Below, piece by piece: positions 7,404 through 14,798 of a stretch of 28,485 nucleotides of DNA. Both the position numbers and the translations under genes were made by a program. Every line of letters starts with the position of its first letter. The stretch's first letter is position 1. Below the pieces are notes generated by a model that saw only the letters and a list, made by a program, of their open reading frames with translations, was not told the origin of the DNA and ran no database searches. The DNA is taken from contig DATBMA010000015.1 in the NCBI GenBank assembly GCA_036555105.1, positions 1-28,485 on the forward strand. The letters run 5' to 3'. Source of the stretch: DATBMA01 sp036555105 (GTDB lineage Bacteria > Actinomycetota > Acidimicrobiia > Spongiisociales > ZC4RG35).

Positions 7404-8551
7404 AGACGGCCGGCCGACTGTTGGCGGCGCTGCTGACGATGGCCCTGGCGGCGCCCGCCCTGGCATCGGTGACCGACGAGGAGCTCGAGGCGGCCCGACG
7501 CAAGTTGGAGCGCCTGCAGGACGAGGCCGATCGGGCGGGAGCGAAGCTCGAGGCGGCCTGGGCGGAGTCTGCCCGGCTGCAGGCGGAGATGGAACGCCTC
7601 GACCGCCTCTCCGCCCGGAACGAGGCCGAGCTGCTGGCCACCGAGGCGGAGCTCTCGGATCTGGCAGTGGAGCTCTACATGGGCCTCAGCACCTCCGAGG
7701 CCCTGGCCGTGGTCATGGGCGGGTCTCCCACCGACTGGGAGGCGGGCCTCGAATACCTGCGGGGGATCCGGGGCGACACCGACCAGCTGGGAAGGAAGCT
7801 CTCGGCTCTCCGGGAGGAGCTGGGCAGGCAGTCGATGCGCAAGGAAGAGTTGGTTGCCGAGCAGGCGGAGGCGACCAGCCAGCTGTCGGACGAGGCCGAT
7901 GCCTTGTATGCCTCCCTGGCCGATGCCCAGGAGTCCTACGACCTCCTCGCCGAGCAGAAGCGCAAAGAGGACGAGGAGCGGAGGCGGGCGGAGGAGGAGG
8001 CGCGCCGGCGGGCGGAGGAGGCGGCCAGGACCTCGACCACTGCGGCCAACACGGCCGGCCCCACCACAACCTCAGCCGCCGCCACCGCCGGCACCACCAC
8101 GGTGACTGCCAATGTCACTACCACTACTCAACCAACCGCGCTTCCGGGGGGAGGTCGGTGCCCGGTGGACGGGCCCAACTCATTCAGCGACTCCTGGGGG
8201 GCTCCCCGTTCCGGCGGGCGGACACACAAAGGAGTCGACATTCTGGCTCCGAGGGGGACGCCGGTAGTGGCGGTCTACACAGGATTGGTATCACGGTTGA
8301 GCACTTCCAGCCTGGGCGGTATCACCCTCTGGGTGAGATCGTCGGCGGGCGACACCTTCTATTACGCGCACCTGCAGGGTTACGCAGACGGCGTGCGGGC
8401 CGGAATGCAGGTCGAGGCCGGTGAGCTGTTGGGCTATGTCGGCACCACCGGCAATGCCCCGGTCAACGTCCCCCACCTCCACTTCGAGTACCACCCCGGC
8501 GGGGGGACCGCCGTGAATCCCTATCCGCTTGCCCGGGAGCTGTGTCGGTAG
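7400..8551 (+). CDS. Exported M23 peptidase with coiled-coil (EnvC/NlpD-like)
   Basis: A 383-aa secreted cell-wall enzyme or amidase activator. It has a signal peptide (about 1-22, ending APALA), then long coiled coils rich in Glu, Ala and Arg (about 25-110 and 125-215). A Thr/Ala-rich linker (about 213-250) follows, then a LytM/M23 domain to the C-terminus. The zinc ligands are present: H276 and D280 in HKGVD, and H361 in HLHFE, with H359 as the second catalytic histidine. The domain is therefore likely an active glycyl/peptide endopeptidase, unlike degenerate EnvC-type activators. The arrangement resembles division-linked peptidoglycan hydrolases. It is coupled by an ATGA overlap to the MBL gene, though a functional link with the two hydrolases is not obvious. 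Confidence 0.93.
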   Translation: MKTAGRLLAALLTMALAAPALASVTDEELEAARRKLERLQDEADRAGAKLEAAWAESARLQAEMERLDRLSARNEAELLATEAELSDLAVELYMGLSTSEALAVVMGGSPTDWEAGLEYLRGIRGDTDQLGRKLSALREELGRQSMRKEELVAEQAEATSQLSDEADALYASLADAQESYDLLAEQKRKEDEERRRAEEEARRRAEEAARTSTTAANTAGPTTTSAAATAGTTTVTANVTTTTQPTALPGGGRCPVDGPNSFSDSWGAPRSGGRTHKGVDILAPRGTPVVAVYTGLVSRLSTSSLGGITLWVRSSAGDTFYYAHLQGYADGVRAGMQVEAGELLGYVGTTGNAPVNVPHLHFEYHPGGGTAVNPYPLARELCR

Positions 8552-8556
8552 GACTA

Positions 8557-8572
8557 GTTCCTCCGAGGGAAC
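8557..8572 (+). terminator. Short hairpin just after the M23 stop
   Basis: GTTCC (8557-8561) pairs with GGAAC (8568-8572), and one T-G wobble closes a CCGA loop. It begins five bases past the stop codon. It is small and lacks a U-tract, so it may only protect the mRNA end. Confidence 0.25.
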
Positions 8573-8679
8573 CCGAAACGGATAGCGCGACGCGACCCGT
8601 CACTGCCGATCATGTCAATGAACGTGCCCCTGAGGCGCAGGGCGGCTGGGAGGCTGGCCGAGAAGGGACTTCGGGGTCG

Positions 8680-8696
8680 CCGTATCCCCCATACGG
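8680..8696. repeat. Small hairpin sharing its loop decamer with the next hairpin
   Basis: CCGTAT (8680-8685) pairs with ATACGG (8691-8696) around a CCCCC loop. The decamer GTATCCCCCA at 8682-8691 recurs at 8720-8729 in the loop of the following, much longer hairpin. Confidence 0.4.
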
Positions 8697-8707
8697 GGCT
8701 CCGATTC

Positions 8708-8742
8708 ACACGAGGGCCTGTATCCCCCACAGGCCCTCGTGT
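8708..8742. terminator. Bidirectional terminator-like hairpin between convergent genes
   Basis: A perfect 14-bp inverted repeat (8708-8721 with 8729-8742) around a 7-base loop. It lies between the M23 gene (ends 8551, plus) and the Mrp gene (ends 8758, minus), 15 bases from the Mrp stop. It is symmetric and strong enough to serve both strands. No U-run follows, which is usual in actinobacteria. Confidence 0.65.
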
Positions 8743-8757
8743 ACTGTCCGAACCGGC

Positions 8758-9903
8758 TCAGCTTCCGACCGCGAGTTGCCGGGTGTCCAGGGCTTCCAGC
8801 AGCTTGGCGATCCTCCCTGTGCAGCTCTCGTCCTCGACCGGTGGGACCAGCTCCATCACCCTGGCGGCAACGTCCCTGAACACCGTTCCGGCGGCCTCAT
8901 GGTCGGGTGGGGGCACCCCTTCGTCGCCGGCGCGAACGATGGCCGGGTCGATCGGGATCTGCCCGATGAGCGGAACCGCCAATTCCTCCGCCAGTTCGGC
9001 GCCGCCACCGGAGCCGAACAGGGCGTAGGAAGTTCCGTGCTCGCACGTGAAGTCGGACATGTTCTCGACAACGCCGACGATCGGCATGAATGAACGGCGG
9101 GCCATGTCGGCCAGGCGCACCGCCACCTTCTGCGCCACCCGCTGGGGAGTGGTGACGACGATCAACTCGGCCTGTGGCAACAGGCGGGAGAGGGCCATCT
9201 GCACGTCACCTGTGCCGGGCGGCAGGTCGATCACGAGGTAGTCGAGCTCGCCCCAGTCGACCTGGGTGAGGAACTGCTCGAGGGCCTTGGAGAGCATCAG
9301 CCCCCTCCACATCAACGCGGTCCCCTCGCTCTCGATTATCAGCCCGGTCGACACCACCTTGACCCCGTCCGCGACCGTAGGGACGATCAGCTTCGTGTCG
9401 GAGTCGGCCTGAAGGCGCTCGTCCAGGCCGAGCATTCGAGGGATCGAGAATCCCCAGATGTCGGCATCGAGGAGACCTACCCGCTTTCCCGATCTGGACA
9501 GGGCCACCGCCAGGTTCACGCTGACCGTCGACTTGCCGACGCCGCCCTTACCCGAGCCGACGGCAATCACGCGTGTAGTCGGATGCACCTGGGTTGGCTC
9601 GGCGGTCTGGCGGGCTCTCAGGCGCGCAACCGACATCAACTCGGCCCGCTGCCGCTTGGTCATGGCGGTGGTCACCACTTCGACCTTGGTAACGCCCGGC
9701 AGCGCCGCCACTTTGCGCCTGGTCTCGGTCTCGAGGTGGTTCCGCATTGGGCACTGGGCCACGGTGAGGGCCAGGCCGACCTCCACCGCACTATCTGCCG
9801 AGACTGTGACGCGGGAGATCATCCCCAGCTCGACCACGTTGCCACCGAGCTCAGGGTCGACTACCCCTTCCAGGGCAGACAGCACTTGCTTTTCGGTGAC
9901 CAC
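8758..9903 (-). CDS. mrp: Mrp/ApbC-type Fe-S cluster carrier ATPase
   Basis: A 381-aa P-loop protein of the Mrp/NBP35 family, which binds and transfers [4Fe-4S] clusters to target proteins. An N-terminal MIP18/DUF59 domain (1-85, with C51 in QCPMRNH) is fused to the deviant Walker A GKGGVGKS (118-125). The switch region DLPPGTGD (226-233) follows. Where many members have CxxC, this one reads CEHGTSYALFG, with only C287. Single-Cys versions of this stretch also seem to occur in other actinobacteria, so this is probably lineage-typical rather than damage. The GTG start at 9903 gives the full DUF59 domain. It is divergent from an A-type Fe-S carrier, consistent with a small Fe-S maturation locus. 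Confidence 0.93.
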   Translation of the reverse strand: MVTEKQVLSALEGVVDPELGGNVVELGMISRVTVSADSAVEVGLALTVAQCPMRNHLETETRRKVAALPGVTKVEVVTTAMTKRQRAELMSVARLRARQTAEPTQVHPTTRVIAVGSGKGGVGKSTVSVNLAVALSRSGKRVGLLDADIWGFSIPRMLGLDERLQADSDTKLIVPTVADGVKVVSTGLIIESEGTALMWRGLMLSKALEQFLTQVDWGELDYLVIDLPPGTGDVQMALSRLLPQAELIVVTTPQRVAQKVAVRLADMARRSFMPIVGVVENMSDFTCEHGTSYALFGSGGGAELAEELAVPLIGQIPIDPAIVRAGDEGVPPPDHEAAGTVFRDVAARVMELVPPVEDESCTGRIAKLLEALDTRQLAVGS

Positions 9904-9992
9904 CCCATAAGGTTAAATTGGGCCGGTCTGTTACCGATTATCCAATGGCGGTCGCGGACTAACATGACGTTCGCAGAGGTTGTGAAGAAGAG
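9904..9992. promoter_or_regulatory. Divergent promoter region between mrp and the A-type carrier
   Basis: These 89 bases are clearly more AT-rich than the flanking genes and separate two divergent starts, so both promoters should lie here. ATTGG (9917-9921) and CCAAT (9942-9946) form a short spaced inverted repeat. I cannot assign -35/-10 boxes confidently. A purine-rich GAAGAAGAG precedes the carrier ATG. Confidence 0.4.
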
Positions 9993-10358
9993 ATGACCAC
10001 CCAGATCCTCACCATCAAGTCCTCTCGTCCGGCCAGGGTCGTCGACCTGACTCCCGATGCCGTCACGAAGGTGCGCGAGTTGCTCACGGCCGAGAACGAC
10101 CTGTCTCTCGCCCTCCGGATGGCGGTCAAGCCGGGCGGATGCTCGGGGTTCTCCTACGAGATGTTCTTCGACTCGGAGACCGAAGACGGCGACCTGGTCG
10201 AGGACTTCGACGGGGTGAAAGTGGTCGTCGACCCTGCCTCGGCCAGCCACCTGCAGGGCTCGAAGCTCGACTACCGGGACGGCCTGATGGGCGCCGGGTT
10301 CGCCATCGACAATCCCAACGTCACCCGCACCTGCGGCTGCGGCAACAGCTTCTCCTGA
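9993..10358 (+). CDS. A-type Fe-S cluster carrier (IscA/ErpA/SufA family)
   Basis: A 121-aa HesB/IscA-family protein that accepts Fe-S clusters from a scaffold and hands them to apo-enzymes. The three invariant cysteines are present: C50 in GGCSGF, and C114 and C116 in the C-terminal CGCGNSF motif. The length is slightly above the usual 105-115 because of a short N-terminal extension. ATG at 9993 has a good GAAGAAGAG site. Divergence from mrp suggests shared control. I cannot tell ErpA from SufA/IscA by sequence alone; among actinobacteria the erpA-like role is most usual. Confidence 0.93.
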   Translation: MTTQILTIKSSRPARVVDLTPDAVTKVRELLTAENDLSLALRMAVKPGGCSGFSYEMFFDSETEDGDLVEDFDGVKVVVDPASASHLQGSKLDYRDGLMGAGFAIDNPNVTRTCGCGNSFS

Positions 10359-10371
10359 CAGTCCGACTGTC
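10357..10371 (+). terminator. Compact hairpin overlapping the carrier stop codon
   Basis: GACAGT (10357-10362) and ACTGTC (10366-10371) form a 6-bp stem with a CCG loop that begins inside the TGA stop. No U-tract follows. It could be a weak terminator or mRNA end-protector. Confidence 0.3.
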
Positions 10372-10431
10372 TCACAGCGCACGGTCGTACCTCTCACCGG
10401 GAGGCCTCGGGACCGTCAGACCTGGAGACCG

Positions 10432-10445
10432 TATACCCTCGAGCC
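10432..10445 (+). promoter_or_regulatory. Possible -10 box for a leaderless ridA transcript
   Basis: TATACC (10432-10437) ends eight bases before the ATG at 10446, and no ribosome binding site precedes that ATG. This spacing would place the transcription start at or next to the ATG, giving a leaderless mRNA, a common actinobacterial arrangement. No clear -35 is seen. Confidence 0.35.
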
Positions 10446-10826
10446 ATGCCGAAAACCGTTCCCAGAGTGGCCGGCGCCCCGCCTCCGGTTGGCCCATACT
10501 CGGTAGCGACTGAAGCCAACGGGTTCGTGTTCATATCAGGCCAGGTCGCCTTCGACCCCGCAGGCGGGGCGACCCCGGATGACCTCCGGGGCCAGACCAA
10601 GCTGGTTCTCGAAAACATCGGGGCCATCCTCGGCTCGCTCGGCCTCCACTACACAGATGTGGTGAAGACCACCGTCTTCCTCGCCGACATCGGGGACTTC
10701 AGCGCCTTCAATCAGGTATACGCCGGCTACTTCGAGAATGAGCCACCTGCCCGCACAACCGTCCAGGCCGGCGCCCTCCCGGGTGCCGGACTCAAAGTCG
10801 AGATAGACGTGGTCGCCGCCCGATAG
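10446..10826 (+). CDS. RidA/YjgF-family enamine/imine deaminase
   Basis: A 126-aa RidA-like protein. RidA hydrolyses reactive enamine/imine intermediates released by PLP enzymes, protecting other PLP enzymes from inactivation. The active-site arginine R103 in PPARTTVQ and the glutamate E119 in KVEIDVVA are both present, as is the SGQV segment (31-34) of the trimer interface. The ATG at 10446 gives the standard length. Ten bases separate it from the aldehyde dehydrogenase gene, so the two form an operon. The pairing suggests a role in amino-acid or lysine catabolism in which imines such as piperideine-6-carboxylate form; this is inference. Confidence 0.93.
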   Translation: MPKTVPRVAGAPPPVGPYSVATEANGFVFISGQVAFDPAGGATPDDLRGQTKLVLENIGAILGSLGLHYTDVVKTTVFLADIGDFSAFNQVYAGYFENEPPARTTVQAGALPGAGLKVEIDVVAAR

Positions 10827-10836
10827 GAGTACGCAG

Positions 10837-12351
10837 ATGGACCGCTCACAGATATTCGGTGCCCTCGGGCTCTCGGAGCACAACTCCGGAGTGTTCTGCG
10901 GAGAGTGGCTCGAGGGAGAGGGCGGGGCGCTGGAGGTTACGAACCCTTCCACGGGCGAGGTGATCGGCACCGTCGGACAGGCCGGCGAGGCCGACTACGA
11001 ACGGGTGGTGTCAGGAGCGGTGGAGACCTTCAACCGTTGGCGGATCCTTCCCGCTCCCAAGCGGGGCGAATACGTGCGACTGTTGGCGGCTGCGCTGCGG
11101 GAGGTCAAGGAGCCTCTTGGGGCGCTGGTCTCCCTCGAGATGGGCAAGATCAAGGCAGAGGGCGAGGGCGAGGTCCAGGAGATGATCGACATCTGCGACT
11201 TCGCGGTCGGCCTCTCCCGGCAGCTGTATGGGCTGACGATGACCTCGGAGCGCCCACTTCACAGGATGTATGAGCAGTGGCACCCGCTCGGACCGGTCGG
11301 CGTCATCACCGCTTTCAACTTCCCGGTGGCCGTCTGGTCATGGAACGCGGCCATCGCAGCCGTCTGCGGCGACCCGGTCGTGTGGAAGCCCTCCTCGGAG
11401 ACGCCCCTCGCCGCCATCGCCGTCACCAAGGTGGCCGAGCGTGTGATGGCGGGCTCGGGCTTCGAAGGGCTGTTCAGCCTCATGGTCGGCCGGGGCTCGG
11501 TGGTCGGAGACCGCATGAACAACGACGGCCGGCTCCCGCTGATCTCAGCCACTGGATCGTGCAACATGGGCGAGAAGGTCGGGACCGCGGTTGCCAAGCG
11601 GATGGGTCGGGCCATCCTCGAGCTAGGTGGCAACAACGGCATCATCGTGATGGACGATGCCAACCTCGACCTGGCCGTGCGGGCCGTGCTGTTCGCGGCG
11701 GTGGGCACCGCCGGCCAGCGATGCACTTCGCTGCGGAGGCTGATCGTCCATCAGGCCATCGCCGACAAGCTCGTGGACCGGTTGGTAGAGGCCTACCGGC
11801 AGGTTCCGATCGGTGATCCGTTGGCTTCCGGCACCCTGATGGGCCCGCTGATCAACGAGAAGGCGGTCGACGAGATGATGAATGCTCTCGAGATCGCCAA
11901 GGAGGAGGGGGGCCACGTCGCATACGGGGGAAAGCGGCTGGAAGTGGAGGGCAACTTCGTCGAACCGGCCATCGTCCGCATCGGAAAGGGTGCGGCCATC
12001 GTCCAGGAAGAGACCTTTGCCCCAATCCTCTACGTCACCGAGGTGGGCAGTCTCGACGAGGCGTTAGAGGTCCACAACGGAGTGCGTCAGGGCCTCTCGT
12101 CTGCCATCTTCACCGAATCCCTGCGCAACGCCGAGCGGTTTCTCTCCCATCTCGGGTCCGACTGCGGAATCGCCAATGTGAACATCGGCACTTCGGGCGC
12201 CGAGATCGGTGGCGCCTTCGGGGGCGAGAAGGAGACCGGAGGGGGTCGCGAGGCTGGATCGGATGCATGGAAGGCATACATGCGGCGCCAGACGACGACG
12301 ATCAACTGGGGCGACGACCTGCCGCTGGCCCAAGGGATCAGCTTCGGCTGA
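10837..12351 (+). CDS. ALDH7-type aldehyde dehydrogenase (probable 2-aminoadipate semialdehyde dehydrogenase)
   Basis: A 504-aa NAD(P)-dependent aldehyde dehydrogenase. The catalytic C296 lies in GQRCTS and the general base E262 in LELGGNN; FNFPVAVWSWN and WKPSSETP form the cofactor pocket. The variant ELGGNNGII and the C-terminal GGAFGGEKETGGGREAGSDAWK pattern, together with the length, match ALDH7 (antiquitin), which oxidises 2-aminoadipate semialdehyde in lysine breakdown. The substrate is inferred from family resemblance. The TAGGAG site overlapping the ridA stop gives good spacing to ATG 10837. The 56-bp gap to the convergent MMPL gene holds no strong hairpin. Confidence 0.93.
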   Translation: MDRSQIFGALGLSEHNSGVFCGEWLEGEGGALEVTNPSTGEVIGTVGQAGEADYERVVSGAVETFNRWRILPAPKRGEYVRLLAAALREVKEPLGALVSLEMGKIKAEGEGEVQEMIDICDFAVGLSRQLYGLTMTSERPLHRMYEQWHPLGPVGVITAFNFPVAVWSWNAAIAAVCGDPVVWKPSSETPLAAIAVTKVAERVMAGSGFEGLFSLMVGRGSVVGDRMNNDGRLPLISATGSCNMGEKVGTAVAKRMGRAILELGGNNGIIVMDDANLDLAVRAVLFAAVGTAGQRCTSLRRLIVHQAIADKLVDRLVEAYRQVPIGDPLASGTLMGPLINEKAVDEMMNALEIAKEEGGHVAYGGKRLEVEGNFVEPAIVRIGKGAAIVQEETFAPILYVTEVGSLDEALEVHNGVRQGLSSAIFTESLRNAERFLSHLGSDCGIANVNIGTSGAEIGGAFGGEKETGGGREAGSDAWKAYMRRQTTTINWGDDLPLAQGISFG

Positions 12352-12407
12352 TTCCCCCGGAAAGGGAACACCGGGCAGCGGTTAGGTGACGGGCGCCGGT
12401 TGCAGGG

Positions 12408-14717
12408 CTAGACCAATTCTGCCTGCGCCGGCTCGAGGGCCTGGCCCTCGACCGAGATCCTCGGCAGCATCTTTTCGAGCCACTTCGGCAGCCACCAGTT
12501 GGCGTCGCCCAACAGCTCCATGGTCGCCGGGACCAGCAGCATGCGAACGATGGTGGCATCGACGAGCACCGCGCTTGCAAGCCCGACCCCAAACAGCTTG
12601 ACGATCCGGTCCGACTCACCGATGAAGCTGCCGAACACGACGACCATGATCGCCGCGGCCGCGGTGATCACCCTGGCGGTCAGGGCCAGCCCATCGGCCA
12701 CCGAGCCCCTGCTGTCACCGCTTCGCACGTACTCCTCACGGATCCTGGACAGGAGGAACACCTCGTAGTCCATGGAGAGACCGAAGATGATGGCGAACAT
12801 CATCATCGGCACGAAGGGCTCGATGGGCGCAGGCTCGATGCCCAACAGGTCGCCTCCCCAACCCCACTGGAAGACGGCGGTCACGATCCCGAACGCGGCC
12901 GCCAGCGACAACAGATTCATGATCACAGCCTTGAGCGGCACCAGTAGCGAGCGGAACACCAGCATCAGGAGGATGAATGACAACGTGAGCACCACCCCGA
13001 TGAAGACAGGCAACCGGTCGGTCAGGTATTCGGAGAAGTCCACCGCAGCGGCCACTCCGCCCGACACTGCCACATCGAGGTCGGTCCCGGCGGTGGCCTC
13101 CGGGAGCACCTCTTCTCTGAGGCGGATCACCAGATCGGTGGTCTCCTCGTCCTGGGGAGCGGTAGTGGGGAACAGCCTCCACAGCACCGCGGTGGGCGCC
13201 TCCGGGTCGTTGGGGATGGCGGGTGTGACGAACGCGACCCCGGAATCGGCCGCGAGTGCCGCGGTGACCGCCTCGAAGTGTGCCGGGTCAATGCCTTCGG
13301 GAAGCTCCGCCGCCAGCAGCAGGGGCCCGTTGAAGCCCGGTCCGAACCCAGCCGCAAGCAGGTCGTAGGCGCGGCGGGTGGTGGTCTCCTCGGGGTAGTT
13401 GCCTTCGTCTGAGAAGGCGAGACGCTGGTCGAGGAAGGGGTAGGCGAGCACAAGAAGGATGACGGTGCCGGCGATCGCCGACAGCCACGGCCGATGCTGG
13501 ATGAAGCGGCTCCACCGGTACGGCACCGTCTCCTGGACCGGCTTGGGCTTGCGGTGGGGCACCTCGCGGCGAAGAGGGGCATAGGCCAGGCTGGCCACGA
13601 GGACCACCGCGGCGAGGGAAAGGCCGACGATGGCGAGCGGCTGGAAGGAGATGGCCAGCCCGACCAACCCAACGGCCAGGAGCAGGGCGGCTATCAGGCC
13701 CCGCCAGCGGGTCACCTCGACCCGTTCCCCGGCGAAGCCGAGCATGGCAGGGAGGAGTGTGAGCGAGGCGATGGCGGTGATGGCTACCACTGCGGCGCAG
13801 GCGATGGCGATCCCGGTGATGAACGCCAGGTTCATCAACACCATGCCGACCAGCGATATGACCACGGTCGAGGCGGCGAAGGCGACTGCCCGCCCGGCGG
13901 TGTCCATCGCAACCACCGTTGCCTCCTCGAGCGAGGCCCCCGCATGCAGGTTCTCCCGGAAGCGGGTCATGATGAACAGGGCGTAGTCGATACCGACGCC
14001 GAGGCCGAGCATGACTGCCACCGTGGTGGCAAAGTCGGGGATGGAGAGGACGTTGCTGAGGATCCCGACCAGGGCGGTACCCACCCCGATGCCGGCCAGG
14101 GCGATCCCGATGGGAAGGCCCATGGCGAGCACCGACCCAAAGGCCAGGATGAGGACGATGATGGCAAAGGCGATCCCGAGCAGCTCGGAGCTGGGAACCT
14201 CGAACTCGGCGAAGATCTGGCCGCCGAGCTCTATCTGGAGCCCTTCGATCTCCGGCATCAGCTCCTCGAGCTGTTCGCGGATGGCTCCAGCATCTTCGAG
14301 TGTCGTCTCCCGGGAAACTCCGATCTGGGCGTAGGCGATGAGGCCGGCCTCGGGCCCCTGGGCTGCGATCTGCTGCGCTCCTTCCGGGCTGTAGGGGCTG
14401 ACCAGGGTGATGCCTTCGATCTGGCTCGCCTGCTCGAAGAACCCGGTCATCGCGGCTTGGACCTCGGGGTCGGTGACCCCCTGCTCGGCTCGAAAGACGA
14501 TGGTCCCGCCCTCGCCACCCGCCGACGAACCCGCAAAGTGCTCCTCGAGGATGTCAAAGCCCCGCCGGCTCTCGACGTCGGGAAGTGCGAACTCTGTGCT
14601 GTATGCGGTGCCGATCACGGCATTGGCCAGAATCGCGATCAACGCGAAGATGCCAAGCCAGCCGAGGGCAACCTTGCCCCGGTTGCGGAAACACCAACTT
14701 CCGAGCTTCCTGAACAC
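12408..14717 (-). CDS. MMPL/RND-family transporter
   Basis: A 769-aa inner-membrane protein of the MMPL family, which exports lipids, hydrophobic compounds or drugs using the proton gradient. It has the duplicated RND plan: one membrane helix, a large loop (about 42-175), a helix bundle, a second loop (about 430-565), and a second bundle. Both family GxxxDY motifs are present (GVGIDY 240-245; GLSMDY 646-651). Two extra hydrophobic segments (about 339-357 and 361-380) precede the second half, more than the usual twelve helices. The GTG at 14717 is preceded by CAGGAG at good spacing. No MmpS partner or lipid-synthesis gene is next to it, so the cargo is unknown. Confidence 0.93.
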   Translation of the reverse strand: MFRKLGSWCFRNRGKVALGWLGIFALIAILANAVIGTAYSTEFALPDVESRRGFDILEEHFAGSSAGGEGGTIVFRAEQGVTDPEVQAAMTGFFEQASQIEGITLVSPYSPEGAQQIAAQGPEAGLIAYAQIGVSRETTLEDAGAIREQLEELMPEIEGLQIELGGQIFAEFEVPSSELLGIAFAIIVLILAFGSVLAMGLPIGIALAGIGVGTALVGILSNVLSIPDFATTVAVMLGLGVGIDYALFIMTRFRENLHAGASLEEATVVAMDTAGRAVAFAASTVVISLVGMVLMNLAFITGIAIACAAVVAITAIASLTLLPAMLGFAGERVEVTRWRGLIAALLLAVGLVGLAISFQPLAIVGLSLAAVVLVASLAYAPLRREVPHRKPKPVQETVPYRWSRFIQHRPWLSAIAGTVILLVLAYPFLDQRLAFSDEGNYPEETTTRRAYDLLAAGFGPGFNGPLLLAAELPEGIDPAHFEAVTAALAADSGVAFVTPAIPNDPEAPTAVLWRLFPTTAPQDEETTDLVIRLREEVLPEATAGTDLDVAVSGGVAAAVDFSEYLTDRLPVFIGVVLTLSFILLMLVFRSLLVPLKAVIMNLLSLAAAFGIVTAVFQWGWGGDLLGIEPAPIEPFVPMMMFAIIFGLSMDYEVFLLSRIREEYVRSGDSRGSVADGLALTARVITAAAAIMVVVFGSFIGESDRIVKLFGVGLASAVLVDATIVRMLLVPATMELLGDANWWLPKWLEKMLPRISVEGQALEPAQAELV

Positions 14718-14753
14718 ACCGACTCCTGAGCGGGACGGGCGAGGGTAATGGTT

Positions 14754-14771
14754 GGTCAGACCTAGCTGACC
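14754..14771. promoter_or_regulatory. Inverted repeat upstream of the MMPL gene
   Basis: GGTCAG (14754-14759) and CTGACC (14766-14771) are separated by six bases, an 18-bp dyad starting 37 bases upstream of the MMPL GTG. This is a plausible operator for a dimeric repressor. It could alternatively be part of the glnR-like operon's terminator, since it also lies 28 bases past that stop. Confidence 0.35.
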
Positions 14772-14775
14772 CGCT

Positions 14776-14789
14776 TCCCCTTCAGGGGA
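14776..14789 (-). terminator. Small hairpin downstream of the glnR-like gene
   Basis: TCCCC (14776-14780) pairs with GGGGA (14785-14789) around a TTCA loop, ten bases past the stop of the minus-strand glnR-like gene. It is a weak stem without a U-run; together with the dyad at 14754-14771 it may terminate the operon. Confidence 0.3.
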
Positions 14790-14798
14790 GAAGATCCT

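Noticed and set aside
6372..7466. Long minus-strand open frame (364 codons)
   Set aside because: It is the shadow of the NUDIX and MBL genes, whose motifs are intact on the plus strand; the product is low-complexity with no family signature.
8640..8742. Possible tRNA-Sec in the intergenic stretch (GGACTTCGGGG and C-rich hairpins)
   Set aside because: No T-loop TTCRANNC with flanking stem, no UCA anticodon loop and no acceptor stem pairing; the stretch is better explained by hairpins.
12352..12368. TTCCC/GGGAA hairpin after the ALDH gene as terminator
   Set aside because: Only five base pairs with several alternative foldings; too weak to call.
13494..14729. Long plus-strand open frame (411 codons) opposite the MMPL gene
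   Set aside because: Glycine- and aspartate-rich antisense translation of a clear MMPL coding sequence; no ribosome binding site or motif.
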